Part shown: positions 23,965 to 34,792 of the stretch, in pieces
Numbering within the stretch: the first letter of the stretch is position 1
Layout: every line of letters begins with the position of its first letter
Assembly (NCBI RefSeq): GCF_039907765.1
Contig: NZ_JARDJI010000003.1
Span: 62,001 to 126,000 of the forward strand
DNA length: 64,000 bases
Direction of reading: 5' to 3'
Source of the DNA: Aminobacter sp039907765
GTDB lineage: Bacteria > Pseudomonadota > Alphaproteobacteria > Rhizobiales > Rhizobiaceae
Made by a program: the position numbers and the translations under genes
The notes under the pieces: model-generated
The model's input: the letters and a program-made list of their open reading frames with translations, nothing else
Databases searched by the model: none
Told to the model about the DNA's origin: nothing

Positions 23965-24282
23965 ATGAAATTCCGGCCACTCCACGACCGCGTCGTCATC
24001 CGGCGTGCGGAAGGTGATTTGAAATCCAGAGGCGGGATCATCATTCCCGACACGGCAAAGGAAAAGCCGCAGGAAGGCGAGGTGGTCGCCGCCGGACCTG
24101 GTTCTCGGGACGAAAACGGCACCCTGATCCCGCTCGACGTCAAGGCGGGCGACTTCATCCTGTTCGGCAAATGGTCCGGCACCGAGGTCAGGATCGACGG
24201 CGAGGACCTCCTGATCATGAAGGAGGCTGACATCATGGGCATCGTCGAAAAGGCCGGAGCCGCCGCCGACAAGGCCGCCTGA
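23965..24282 (+). CDS. groES: Co-chaperonin GroES
   Basis: This 105-residue GroES has the N-terminal signature FRPLHDRVVIRR, the mobile loop GGIIIPDTAKEKPQEG, and GTEVRIDGEDLLIMKE near the end. It caps the GroEL cavity. It is followed 50 bp later by groEL and preceded by a CIRCE operator. This is an accessory chaperonin operon carried on mobile DNA, probably additional to the housekeeping one. Confidence 0.96.
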   Translation: MKFRPLHDRVVIRRAEGDLKSRGGIIIPDTAKEKPQEGEVVAAGPGSRDENGTLIPLDVKAGDFILFGKWSGTEVRIDGEDLLIMKEADIMGIVEKAGAAADKAA

Positions 24283-24332
24283 CCGCGCTCATTCAAGATT
24301 GGCCTCATTCAAGAATCGATTGGACAAACATC

Positions 24333-25970
<1,638 letters not shown>

Positions 25971-26123
25971 GCGCATCGACAGTCGCGGATGCCAGGGATG
26001 GCATCTCCCGATTTCGCATTTCGTTTCAGGCCGTCGCGCCCAAACCGACATGCGAAGGCAGTGCCTCAACCTTCCGCCGGCGGCGGAGGGTAATCGGAAC
26101 TTCAATCGGAAAGGATTGACACC

Positions 26124-26516
26124 ATGGCCATGCAAAGCACGACAAAACGATCTCTCTTGCGGCGATGGGAAGACTATCAGCCATCGAAGACCATGCTGGT
26201 CTGGGCGTGCATCGCGGCGATCGTCGCCACGATGGTCGTCGGCTTCAGTTGGGGTGGCTGGGTGACCGGCGGCACCTCGCAGGCGATGGCCGCGACAGCA
26301 GGTGACAACGCGCGGGGAGAACTGGCCTCCGCAATATGCGTCGAACGATTCAACGCGGCACCGGACAAGGCGGCGAAACTCACCGAGTTGAAGGCCCTGA
26401 CCGACAGCTACACGAAACGCCAGTTCATCGAGGCCGGCGGCTGGGCGACCATGCCCGGACAGACCAGCCCAGACAGGCTGGGCGTCCAGGGCTGCGCCAC
26501 AGCTCTCGCCGCATAA
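26124..26516 (+). CDS. Membrane-anchored hypothetical protein
   Basis: This 130-residue protein has a basic cytosolic N-terminus, one transmembrane helix at about residues 26-48 (LVWACIAAIVATMVVGFSWG) and a periplasmic domain. That domain contains two Cys residues (AICVERF and VQGCATAL) that may form a disulphide. The segment AYTKRQFIEAGGWATMPG-like is recognisable in rhizobial homologues. A GGAAAGGA ribosome-binding site precedes the ATG. It lies 150 bp behind groEL. Function unknown. Confidence 0.7.
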   Translation: MAMQSTTKRSLLRRWEDYQPSKTMLVWACIAAIVATMVVGFSWGGWVTGGTSQAMAATAGDNARGELASAICVERFNAAPDKAAKLTELKALTDSYTKRQFIEAGGWATMPGQTSPDRLGVQGCATALAA

Positions 26517-26599
26517 GCCTTCGAGGCGAGATACCCCTGATCGCCGGGCAGGTTTCCGGCGATCTCTTTCGTCATCCACCAGCAACAGGGGCCCATTCG

Positions 26600-26767
26600 A
26601 TGACCGACTCTGTCAAGAAAACCGATCCAAAGCCCGCAACAAAAGAGAACGAACAAAACCGCTTCGAAAACATCCGCAAGGCGGCTGCCGAACGGCGCCG
26701 GAAAGCCGACACCGACGGCACACGTCGCCGTGCTCGTCAGACGGCCGAGGATAACCGCCTCCTATGA
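26600..26767 (+). CDS. Small charged hypothetical protein
   Basis: This 55-residue, highly charged protein (MTDSVKKTDPKPATKENEQN, then a helix rich in Arg, Lys and Ala) is probably disordered or helical. It lies 83 bp after the membrane protein and just before the desaturase remnant. No family was recognised. The low-complexity composition makes the coding call moderate. Confidence 0.5.
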   Translation: MTDSVKKTDPKPATKENEQNRFENIRKAAAERRRKADTDGTRRRARQTAEDNRLL

Positions 26768-26864
26768 AAACGGGAATTCGACTGCTCCTACGCACGCCCC
26801 CATGGCTTCTGCTTGCCATGCCGTTCCGTACGGCCGTTTCCAAATCGACCGAGGCCTGCCCATT

Positions 26865-27479
26865 GTGGTTGACCGATGCACCCACCTCCATCTCCCCGCT
26901 CCGGGCAGCGAACGGGCCTGGCCCCAGGTTCTCGCCAGCTATCGGGAGCCGCACAGGGGACGCAGCCTGCTTGAACTGACAGTCACCCTTATCCCGTTCG
27001 TCGCCCTTTGGACGCTTGCCGCGATAGCGGTGCATGATGGCTTCTGGTGGGGAGTGGCGCTGACTATTCCGGCGGCAGGCTTCCTGCTTCGCCTGTTCAT
27101 GATCCAGCACGATTGCGGCCATGGTTCCTTCTTCGCCCACCGCAAGGCAGATGACTGGACCGGCCGCGCGATCGGTGTCCTGCCTCGACCATGACGACCA
27201 ATCTGGCAATCCTGATTCTGGCCCTCGGCCTTATCTGGCTGGTCGGCATCGCGTCGTTCCTGCTTGTGCAGCTGCCTGTCGTGGTGCTGGCCGGGTCAGC
27301 GGGCATCTGGCTGTTCTATGTCCAGCATCAGTTCGAGGAAACGCACTGGTCGCAAAAGCCGCAATGGCAGTTCCAGGACGCTGCCCTGCACGGCTCCTCA
27401 TATTATGAACTGCCCTTTGTCTTGCGATGGCTGACGGCCAACATCGGCATTCATCACGTCCACCATCTTTCGAGCAGGG
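26865..27479 (+). pseudogene. Fatty-acid desaturase remnant with internal deletion
   Basis: The first part (frame of 26865) shows membrane segments and the first histidine box HDCGHGSFF, ending at a stop at 27192-27194. The second part (27191 onward, another frame) resumes with a membrane segment, FYVQHQFEETHW and the third box HHVHH. The region with the second histidine box is missing, so the diiron site cannot form. The sequence then runs out of frame into glutamate dehydrogenase at about 27477. It is clearly inactive. Confidence 0.82.
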
Positions 27480-28535
27480 TCCCGCGCCTACATCCAGGCC
27501 TTCGCGCGCATCATCGGTCCCGACCGGGACATCCCCGCGCCGGACGTCTACACGAACTCGATGATCATGGGCTGGATGGCTGACGAGTACGCGCAGATCG
27601 TCGGCCAGCACGAACCGGCCGTGATAACGGGCAAGCCGATTTCGCTTGGTGGGTCTCTCGGCCGGGGCGATGCGACCGCGCGCGGCGGTTACTATCTCGT
27701 GCGGCATCTGGCATCGGACCTTCAACTCGGGCAGACGATGCGGGTGGCGATCCAGGGCTTCGGGAATGCCGGGCAGCACATCGCGCGCCTGCTTGCCGCG
27801 GACGGCCACAAGATCGTCGCCGTGTCGGACTCGGAAGGAGCCGTCCTTTCGTCGGCCGGACTGCATGTCGACCTTCTGCTCGATGTCAAGGCGAACGGAA
27901 AGCCTGTCAGCAGCACTGTCGGTACGGGCGGCCACGAGAGGATCGGCCCCGATGAACTCATTGCCGTGGGCTGCGACCTGCTCGTTCCGGCGGCGCTGGA
28001 GAACATGATCCATGAAGGCAATGCCGCATCGATCAAAGCCAAGCTCGTGCTCGAGCTTGCCAACGGCCCGGTCACGCCGGAAGCGGACGAAATCCTCGAG
28101 AAGCAAGGAACTGTCGTCCTTCCCGACATCCTCGCGAACGCCGGAGGCGTGACCGTTTCCTACTTCGAGTGGGTGCAGAACCGGCAGGGCTTCTACTGGC
28201 CCGTCGAGGACATACACGAGCGGCTGCAGACCATCATGGAACGAGAAGGGCGTGAAGTCTGGAACGTCAGCAGGGCCAAGCAGGTGACGATGCGCACCGC
28301 CGCCTACGTCCACGCGCTCGGCCGTCTCGCGGAGGCGATCGAGGCGCACGGCATCCGCCCATCCAGCCACCGTGAAGGACGGTCCATCGCGATCGCGCTC
28401 ATCGCCAGCTCTCCCTCGCTGCCGTGCGGCTCCGGGGCGCAGCGAGAGCCGACAGCCCGGCGATGGAAGGACAAGCCGCGTCTGCCGGGTCACGGAGATG
28501 CCGAAGGGCTTCCTCGGCCGATGCCGAACCCCTGA
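27480..28535 (+). pseudogene. Glutamate dehydrogenase lacking its N-terminal part
   Basis: Homology to Glu/Leu/Phe/Val dehydrogenases starts abruptly at SRAYIQAFARIIGPDRDI and continues with VYTNSMIMGWMADEY, the NAD-binding loop IQGFGNAGQHIA and PAALENMIHEGNA, up to about LAEAIEAHG. The N-terminal ~130 residues with the catalytic Lys are missing, being replaced by the desaturase remnant. After about 28352 the frame runs on into unrelated sequence. An internal ATG at 27561 would give only a fragment. Probably non-functional as an enzyme. Confidence 0.8.
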
Positions 28536-28928
28536 GCTGCCTCAGGACCTGCGGATCGGAGAGCCGCCGGCAGAACCGCGCAAGCGCTGTGAGGAAGTCC
28601 GAGGAGCCGTTCCGGGGCCAGATGACGACCAGAACTACATCGACCGACTGGTCGTCCGGCGCGTGGTAAGGGATCGGAGCCTCAAGGACAGCAAGGACCG
28701 CGGCGGGTTCCTGCAGTCCGTTCAGCATCGCGTGGGCATGCCGATGCCTTGTCCGATGGAGGTTGCGCCCAGCTTCTCCCGGCCAAGCAAAGCCGCCAGC
28801 ACGGAAACGACGGACATTCCGCACCTTGAAGCAAGATGTCGGGCCAGAACTTCCAGTAGCAGACGTTTGGCCTGTTCCGAAACGCGCACCAGGACGTCCT
28901 GCGGATACAGGAGATCGAGAATTTCCAT
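28399..28928 (-). pseudogene. PtsN-like PTS IIA protein, frameshifted at its active-site region
   Basis: The frame from ATG 28928 encodes MEILDLLYPQDVLVRVSEQA and continues to GQGIGMPTRC, then stops. The continuation lies in another frame as ML..LQEPAAVLAVLEAPI, DDQSVDVVLVVIWPRNGSSD and so on. A missing base at about 28731-28740 changes the expected GMPHAML into PTRC. The PTS IIA active-site His lies exactly there, so activity is lost. The 3' end overlaps the dehydrogenase remnant on the other strand. Confidence 0.75.
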
Positions 28929-29109
28929 GAAGGACTCCCCGCCACGGCCGAACGCCGCAGGCGACCGCCCGCGATCGCGGGCGCGAAGATCGAATGAGGT
29001 TGCTGAAGCCTGGCGGACCCGGACGCTGAGCCAGGGGTCAGATCGCGTCCGGGTTAGATGCCCGCTTTAAGCAGGCGCGCGCCGTCGAGGCGCACGAAGG
29101 CTGGCAGTT

Positions 29110-29667
29110 TCAGCAGGGGGCGAACCTACCTGTTGCTGCCGACGAAGCAAGCCCTGAAACACGCTCGGTTGGGACTGCAACCAGTGGACGGCCTGTCGGC
29201 AGGTCCGGTCTGACGGGCGCCGCGCCGGAGACGAGAGATCGGAACAGGTCGCGAAGTCCGGTGTCCTCGACCGCGAAGGCCGCTTCGGCCGGAGGCATCC
29301 AGCGCCGCGTCACTTTCACGTCGTTCGGCCAGCTGACCAGACTGCCCCAGACATGGAGTCCATGGACGGTGACTTCCACTGCCTTGCGGCTGCCGTCTGG
29401 CGCAAGCCTCAGGGTGATGTAGCGACCGAGCGGGTCGGAACCGACCCTTCCAGTGACGCCCGCGTCCTGGAAAGCCGCCCGGTCGGCAGATTGAATCCCG
29501 GTTCTCGTACCCGAACAGCGGGCTGCCGGGATCCGCCAGCTGCCGTCCCGCCGCGGGCTAAGCAGCAGCACTTCCAGCGTTCCGTCGCCGCTCATGCGCC
29601 ACGGGAGCGCGGCATGTTCCTTCAGGAGGTTGTCAGAGGCGACGGTGCTGCCGATCAACTGCATCAT
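29110..29667 (-). CDS. Nudix-fold protein with a degenerate Nudix box
   Basis: This protein of about 185 residues has the start at 29667 chosen because GGGAG lies 8 nt upstream. The fold is recognisable by ALPWRMSGDGTLEVLLLSPR, then GSWRIPAARCSGTRTGIQSA and AAFQDAGVTGRV. The last segment corresponds to the Nudix box, but the catalytic glutamates (REXXEE) are replaced (ADRAAFQDAG). Hydrolase activity is therefore doubtful. It may be a decaying gene like its neighbours. An in-frame extension to 29763 is possible. Confidence 0.65.
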   Translation of the reverse strand: MMQLIGSTVASDNLLKEHAALPWRMSGDGTLEVLLLSPRRDGSWRIPAARCSGTRTGIQSADRAAFQDAGVTGRVGSDPLGRYITLRLAPDGSRKAVEVTVHGLHVWGSLVSWPNDVKVTRRWMPPAEAAFAVEDTGLRDLFRSLVSGAAPVRPDLPTGRPLVAVPTERVSGLASSAATGRFAPC

Positions 29668-30292
29668 GGCCGCGCTCCCGTATCCAACGGGACGACGTGC
29701 GAAAGGGCAGGCATCCGGAACGGGCCCGGGGAGTGAGGCACAGGCGTGAGGCACCAGGGACACCGGCTTGCGGACAGAGGGAGATTTCGGTTGCAGGGAC
29801 GGCAGACCAGCCGTGAACGGGGAGTTCTCATCGTACGCTCCATCGATGCGGCGATTGGCGCCGCAGGGGTAGACCGCAGGTTTCGTAGAGATTTCCCGGA
29901 GCAGGATCAGGTGCGGAAATCAGGGTGAAGGAGCCTGCTCCGGGGGCGGATGCGTCCGTTCCCGGCAAGCCTCGAAACCTTGATGAAAGTCTCCATGCAC
30001 ATGCGGTCGATATAGCCGTTCGCCAAGCTGTTTACGAGGCGACCTTATGTCGCCCGGCAGGCGGCGTTCCGCGGCAAAGACGGTTTGACTTAGCCTGCTG
30101 CCTGGCCAAGATGCGTTCGTGACCATGCCTCTTCAAGCAAGGCTTCCTTTCCGGAAGCGCCCGAAAAACGGCATCTAGCCCTGGCTCGTGCAGCCTCGGG
30201 CGACGGGCCAGGGACATTCCTTTCACACCATTGATCAACCGCGCCGCGTGCTGCTAGGCGGCCGTGCGCGCGCCGTCAGGAAGGAAGCCGTC
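29668..30292. other. Gene-free stretch
   Basis: About 600 bp hold only short arginine-rich ORFs on both strands with no recognisable product. An ORF at 29925-30122 was considered and not accepted. No repeat or RNA gene was recognised. Confidence 0.45.
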
Positions 30293-30415
30293 ATGGCGAA
30301 AAGGAAGGGCAACAAGGAAGCCCGCAAGCCCAAGCAGCAGAAGGAACAAAAGACCGAAGTCGGTTCCGTCTCGGAGCTGATGGCCCGAGCGGCGATGCCG
30401 GGCAAGCGGCGATAA
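30293..30415 (+). CDS. Small protein of the MAKGQKR family, copy 3
   Basis: This 40-residue basic protein (MAKRKGNKEARKPKQQKEQK, then GSVSELMARAAMPGKRR) is preceded by AGGAAGGA. It shares the N-terminal MAK...KEARKPKQ pattern with the ORFs at 12418 and 22773. Here it stands alone, with its own strong terminator hairpin 6 bp after the stop, which supports real expression. Function unknown. Confidence 0.65.
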   Translation: MAKRKGNKEARKPKQQKEQKTEVGSVSELMARAAMPGKRR

Positions 30416-30420
30416 GACAG

Positions 30421-30454
30421 GGCCTGCACGCGGACATTGTGCCGCGTGCAGGCC
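30421..30454 (+). terminator. 13-bp perfect hairpin after small basic protein gene
   Basis: GGCCTGCACGCGG and CCGCGTGCAGGCC pair perfectly around an 8-nt loop, 6 bp after the stop codon. The T tract is short (TTCATC), so it is a probable but not classic terminator. It could also serve transcripts arriving from the right. Confidence 0.7.
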
Positions 30455-30584
30455 TTCATCACTGGTGTCAGAGCATCGCGAACGCGATGAGCATCAGGCC
30501 CAGCATGCCGGACGCGATGATGACCTTGGTCGTCAAGTCCAATTGGCGATCTCCATTCAATCGAATGACCTGGGCCGGAACCCG

Positions 30585-30773
30585 CTACTTGTCCCGGAAG
30601 AGGCCTTCGACCGCGCGCGGGATGTCGTTGCGCGAAAGGCCGATGTCCCAGAGTTCCCTGTCGTCCAGGGCCTGAAGCTGGTCCATCGCCCTCTGGCGCT
30701 GCCATCGCCCGAATCCACGGACGATCATCCGCGCAAAGGCGGATCGGGGGCGAGGATTGTTGTGATCAGACAT
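30585..30773 (-). CDS. DUF1127 small protein
   Basis: This 62-residue DUF1127 (YjiS-like) protein has FGRWQRQRAMDQLQALDD and RELWDIGLSRNDI near its end. Arginine-rich DUF1127 proteins are RNA-binding or regulatory factors in phosphate, carbon and stress adaptation of alphaproteobacteria. It is about 200 bp downstream of the GreA/Rnk-like gene on the same strand. Confidence 0.88.
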   Translation of the reverse strand: MSDHNNPRPRSAFARMIVRGFGRWQRQRAMDQLQALDDRELWDIGLSRNDIPRAVEGLFRDK

Positions 30774-30978
30774 GTCAGTCTCCGAATATGGCCGGGCCTT
30801 GCGCCGCGGTCGGCGGCTGCCCGAAAGCTGGATTTCAGGCGCGCGGAAGCTCCGCCAACGAGCGGACGCGACGCACGCGGCCTACGTTGAAGCCGGCTAC
30901 CCCGGAGACCGCCGGACAGCTGGTCCCCGGGGTCAATGCCGGATCAGCAACGCTCCTGACCGGGAGAAGCGCGGGCGT

Positions 30979-31518
30979 TCAGGCGGCCGACGGGCCGGGA
31001 TCGTCGAAGCCGTCATGGGCGACCGGCACGAGGCGGGGCTGGTCGTAGAACGCTCCCCGGATCACGCGAAGGCTCTGCTTGCCGAAGGCCGGCGTGCTGG
31101 GCCGTTCCAGCGCCTCCTTCTCGCGCCTCGCGGCTTCGGGCTGGTAGTGCACCTCATGGAGCACGATCCGCTCCTCCTCGCCGTCGCCGTTGCGGAGAGC
31201 GAATTCCTGGCCCTCGGAAAGGCCGAGCAGCGCCAGTCCGCGCGCCGTCGTGATCGGCAGGTACATGCCGATCGGCGAGGTCATCCGGTCATGCGAGATG
31301 ATGCGCGTGTCGGGATCGCGGCCATCGACGCTGAAGGTCACCCGGCTGCTGAGGGTGGCGACGTTGACGGGGATGTCGTCGCGGAACATCACCGTCGCCG
31401 CCTCGATCTTCCGCTTGAGGATCGGCGCGAGCGGATCGTCCTGGCCGAAGCAGCGGTCACGCATCACCTCCAGGATCGTGAAGTCCTTCGTGGTCAGGAA
31501 GCAGGTCTCTCTCGTCAT
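30979..31518 (-). CDS. GreA/Rnk C-terminal-domain protein (nucleoside diphosphate kinase regulator-like)
   Basis: This 179-residue protein has a short N-terminal helix and the GreA/GreB C-terminal FKBP-like fold: VTFSVDGRDPDTRIIS, SPIGMYLPITTARGLALLGL, then a GQEFALRNGDGEEER segment. The C-terminal 40 residues are an extra, disordered tail. Rnk-type proteins bind RNA polymerase. It is a divergent paralogue of the gene at 31665, and the two run in the same direction 146 bp apart. Confidence 0.75.
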   Translation of the reverse strand: MTRETCFLTTKDFTILEVMRDRCFGQDDPLAPILKRKIEAATVMFRDDIPVNVATLSSRVTFSVDGRDPDTRIISHDRMTSPIGMYLPITTARGLALLGLSEGQEFALRNGDGEEERIVLHEVHYQPEAARREKEALERPSTPAFGKQSLRVIRGAFYDQPRLVPVAHDGFDDPGPSAA

Positions 31519-31664
31519 AGCTGTTCTCCATCGCTCGGCTTGGAGCGGTTACGTTGCGGCGCACTGGAGAATCCCCTGGGCCGCACGGACGCGGCGCAGG
31601 GGCAGCTATCCTGCGATGAGGCGGCCCCCGAAAAGCGAGAGGCGGCAGGGCGGGCGGATTTCGG

Positions 31665-32117
31665 TCATGACGCGGCGCGCAGTTCGGCAGACGGCGTGGC
31701 TGACGCTGCCTGTGAGCCGGGGGCGTCGACGGATTCCACCGTCAGTCGATGGGTGCGTCCGTCGCGCGCGGTCCAGTCGATGGACTGCCCGGCGGCGAGT
31801 CCGATCAGCGCGACGCCGATCGGCGTGAGGATCGACACCTTGCCTTCGGCAATGTCCGCCTCACCCGGGAATACGAGCGTCACGCGCCTGTCCTCGCCGA
31901 GATCGCTGGTGAAGCGCAGCGAAGAGCCCATGCGGACGACCTCCGCGGCGAGCCGTCCGTCGTCGACGACTTTCGCGCGATCGAGCTCGGCCAGGAGTTC
32001 TTCAGCGACGACAGGGTTACGATCGGCGTAGGATTCGGCCAGCCGCCAGAGCCGCTCGCTATCGGTGCGGGTGACGGTGATCGCAGGCTTGCGGTGCTTC
32101 TTGTTTGCCTGAGCCAT
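31665..32117 (-). CDS. Rnk-like nucleoside diphosphate kinase regulator
   Basis: This 150-residue protein has an N-terminal helical hairpin (residues 15-55, DSERLWRLAESYADRN) and a GreA/Rnk C-terminal domain with TLVFPGEADIAEGKVSILTP, IGVALIGLAAGQSIDW. It lacks the acidic coiled-coil tip of GreA, as in Rnk, which binds RNA polymerase and was first linked to nucleoside diphosphate kinase levels. It heads a probable operon with the paralogue at 30979. Confidence 0.82.
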   Translation of the reverse strand: MAQANKKHRKPAITVTRTDSERLWRLAESYADRNPVVAEELLAELDRAKVVDDGRLAAEVVRMGSSLRFTSDLGEDRRVTLVFPGEADIAEGKVSILTPIGVALIGLAAGQSIDWTARDGRTHRLTVESVDAPGSQAASATPSAELRAAS

Positions 32118-32459
32118 GGTTTTCGGCCCTCTTATGACTGTGGTCCGCGCGCACGTACTCGACGTGGCGCTGGCGCTTGCTGAGATTGAGATGTTTGCCG
32201 CTGTTTGAGACTGGCTTCCGCAGCAGCGGGAAATCAGCCTATGCCCCGCGGCCGGGGCGCGACGCGACCTGGCCGGGGGTCAGATGCCCGCGATGGGGCA
32301 CACCCTGAAGAACGTAAGGAGGTGGCGGTCGGTGCTGCACGTGCCCCAGACGTGGGCCTTCGCGAACGGAAAGTCAAGCCAAGAGAACCGCGCTGACCCG
32401 CCGACCGGACGAGCCGGTCAGGCAGCTTTCCAGATCACCCTCACGACAGACCATCTGTC
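32118..32459. other. Gene-free stretch
   Basis: These 342 bp upstream of the Rnk-like gene and the nitrilase remnant hold no supported gene. They probably include the promoter of the minus-strand Rnk operon. A short GGGGTCAGATGCCCGCG-like segment near 32276 resembles one near 29036. Its meaning is unknown. Confidence 0.4.
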
Positions 32460-33059
32460 GTGACGATCGGCGCAGACGGCACGATCCTCAACCGCCATCG
32501 CAAACTGATGCCAACAAATCCGGAGCGGATGGTGTGGGGATTCGGTGATGCCATGGGGTTGCGGCTCGTGGAGACACCCCTCGGTCGCATCGGCACGCTG
32601 ATTTGCTGGGAGAGTTACATGCCGCTCGCCCGCTTTGCGCTCTATGCCCAGAACATCGACATCTACGTCGCACCAACATGGGACAGCGGCGAAACCTGGC
32701 TTGCGACCTTGAACCACATCGCCCGCGAAGGTGGCTGCTGGGTGCTCAGCACCGCGACAGCCCTGGAAACCGACGACATCCCAGATGAATTTCTCGACCG
32801 GGAAAGACTTTTTGCAGAAGGCGTATGGATCAACCCGGGTGACGCGGTGGTCGTGAAGCCCTTCGGCGGCGTCGTTGCCGGCCCGCTGCACAAGGTGAAG
32901 AAAATTCTCTACGCCAACATAGATGTTGAGGCGGCCCGCGCCGCACGCAGGTCCCTCGACGTGGCCGGCCACTACGGGCGGCCGGACATCTTTAGACTAG
33001 AAATCGACCGGAAACCGAAGCCGGCTGCATATTTTGATGATTGCGCACCGCCATTGTGA
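32460..33059 (+). pseudogene. Nitrilase lacking the N-terminal third
   Basis: 199 residues match the middle and end of nitrilase-family enzymes: GTILNRHRKLMPT with the catalytic Lys (residue 15), TLICWESYMPLARF with the nucleophile Cys (residue 49), and APTWDSGETW. The first ~110 residues with the catalytic Glu are absent and upstream DNA shows no homology, so the gene is truncated at its 5' side. The Glu-Lys-Cys triad is incomplete and activity is not expected. Confidence 0.8.
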
Positions 33060-33485
33060 GCGTGACAACGAAACGGCCGCTTCTCCTCAGGAAATTCCGC
33101 AAGCGGACCGGCCGATCACGGCCCCGCTCAAGCCGGCAATCGGGACCCGAACGAACGGCAAGTTCTGGGTAACGACAGCAGCGAGCCAAATGGCGAGGAA
33201 TGAGGTCGAAACCGGACGCTGGAAGTCACTGGTGATCGATCCGTGATCCCGGTGGCCAAATTGCAGGCGCTTTGCATCCCGCAGGCATCGAATCAAGAGG
33301 CGTCGCAAGACGCTTTCAGCGATGACCCTCCACGGTTCAAGACAGGGCATTACCGCCGTTCTCCTGTATTTGCGCGCCACGTCCCTACTACGATCGAAAC
33401 TTGTTGAATCGGCCTGATCTGAGGCTCTTTTAGTCATCCCCATTCGGGGAACTGATCGTCGCGTCCCCGCCGAAACGGGGACGAT
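33060..33485. other. Right junction of the cargo, with a hairpin directly before trbB
   Basis: These 426 bp hold no supported gene. At 33462-33483, CGTCCCCG and CGGGGACG form an 8-bp perfect hairpin that ends 2 nt before the trbB start and covers its ribosome-binding region. In related ICEs trbB directly follows the copG-like gene, so this segment contains the right end of the 23-kb insertion. Confidence 0.5.
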
Positions 33486-34463
33486 ATGTCGGTCACTCAT
33501 CACAGGCAGGAAGCGATCCAGCGCGGCGCGCGCATGCTGCGCACGGCGCTTGGCTCTGCCATTGCCCGGCTGCTGGAAGAGCCGGCCGTGGTAGAGGTGA
33601 TGCTGAACCCGGACGGCCGCATCTGGGTGGACCGACTGTCCGAGGGCCTAGCCGACACGGGCGAAACGATGTCGGCCGCCGACGGCGAGCGCATTGTGCG
33701 CCTGGTCGCCCATCATGTCGGCGCCGAGGTTCATGCGCGCCGCCCACGTGTCTCGGCCGAGCTGCCCGAAACCGGCGAGCGCTTCGAAGGTCTATTACCG
33801 CCTGTCGTCGCCGCACCGGCCTTCGCCATCCGCAAGCCCGCCGTCGCGGTGTTCACGCTCGACGACTATGTGACCGCCTCCATCATGACCGCCGACCAGG
33901 CGGCCACGCTTCGCGCGGCGGTCCAGTCGCGTGCCAACATCCTTGTGGCCGGCGGCACCTCGACCGGCAAGACCACGCTCACCAACGCACTGCTCGCCGA
34001 AGTAGCAAAAAGCGCGGATCGCGTCGTCATCATCGAGGACACGCGCGAGCTGCAATGCGCCGCCCCCAACCTCGTGGCGATGCGTACCAAGGATGGCGTC
34101 GCGTCACTCTCCGATCTGGTCCGGTCTTCGCTGCGCCTGCGCCCGGACCGTATACCCATCGGCGAGGTTCGCGGCGCAGAAGCCCTCGACCTGCTCAAGG
34201 CCTGGGGCACGGGGCATCCGGGCGGGATCGGCACCATCCATGCCGGCAGCGCGATTGGCGCGCTTCGTCGGCTCGAGCAGCTCATTCAGGAAGCCGTCGT
34301 CACCGTCCCGCGCGCGCTGATCGCCGAGACCATCGATCTCGTCGCCGTGCTGTCCGGCCGCGGCTCAGCACGGCGGCTTGCCGAACTCGCCCGCGTCGAT
34401 GGCCTCGGCCCAGACGGCGACTACCGCATCGCCACAACCAATCCCGAAGGAGAACCCAAATGA
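33486..34463 (+). CDS. trbB: TrbB, conjugal transfer ATPase (VirB11 type)
   Basis: This 325-residue hexameric secretion ATPase has Walker A in VAGGTSTGKTTLTNALL (around residue 157), an Asp box VIIEDTRELQCAAPN and Walker B near DLVRSSLRLRPDRIPIGEVRG. It powers pilus assembly and substrate transfer at the inner membrane. It is the first gene of a trb operon whose genes overlap almost without exception. Confidence 0.95.
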   Translation: MSVTHHRQEAIQRGARMLRTALGSAIARLLEEPAVVEVMLNPDGRIWVDRLSEGLADTGETMSAADGERIVRLVAHHVGAEVHARRPRVSAELPETGERFEGLLPPVVAAPAFAIRKPAVAVFTLDDYVTASIMTADQAATLRAAVQSRANILVAGGTSTGKTTLTNALLAEVAKSADRVVIIEDTRELQCAAPNLVAMRTKDGVASLSDLVRSSLRLRPDRIPIGEVRGAEALDLLKAWGTGHPGGIGTIHAGSAIGALRRLEQLIQEAVVTVPRALIAETIDLVAVLSGRGSARRLAELARVDGLGPDGDYRIATTNPEGEPK

Positions 34464-34792
34464 TCCAACGCGCCTTGCGCATCCGTCGCCATCTCGCAAC
34501 GGCCGCCGCGTTCCTGACCGTCAGCGTGATGACGGCGCCGGGCGCCTATGCCTCCGGCTCCTCCATGCCGTGGGAACAGCCCCTCGAAAAAATCCTCCAG
34601 TCGGTCGAGGGGCCGGTCGCCAAGATCATTGCGGTCATCATCATCATCGTGACCGGCCTGACGCTGGCCTTTGGCGACACGTCCGGTGGCTTCCGCCGTC
34701 TGATCCAGATCGTCTTCGGCCTGTCGATCGCCTTCGCGGCGTCGAGCTTCTTCCTGTCGTTCTTCTCCTTCGGCGGCGGGGCGTTGATCTAA
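34460..34792 (+). CDS. trbC: TrbC, conjugative pilin
   Basis: This 110-residue prepilin has a basic N-terminus and signal peptide (cleavage likely after AYA, residue ~31), followed by two hydrophobic helices (KIIAVIIIIVTGLTLAFGD and LIQIVFGLSIAFAASSFFLS). TrbC is cleaved and cyclised by TraF (4015). It overlaps trbB by 4 bp and trbD by 1 bp. Confidence 0.92.
   Translation: MIQRALRIRRHLATAAAFLTVSVMTAPGAYASGSSMPWEQPLEKILQSVEGPVAKIIAVIIIIVTGLTLAFGDTSGGFRRLIQIVFGLSIAFAASSFFLSFFSFGGGALI

Noticed and set aside
29925..30122. 65-codon plus-strand ORF
   Set aside because: No domain, no good start signal, and random-like composition.
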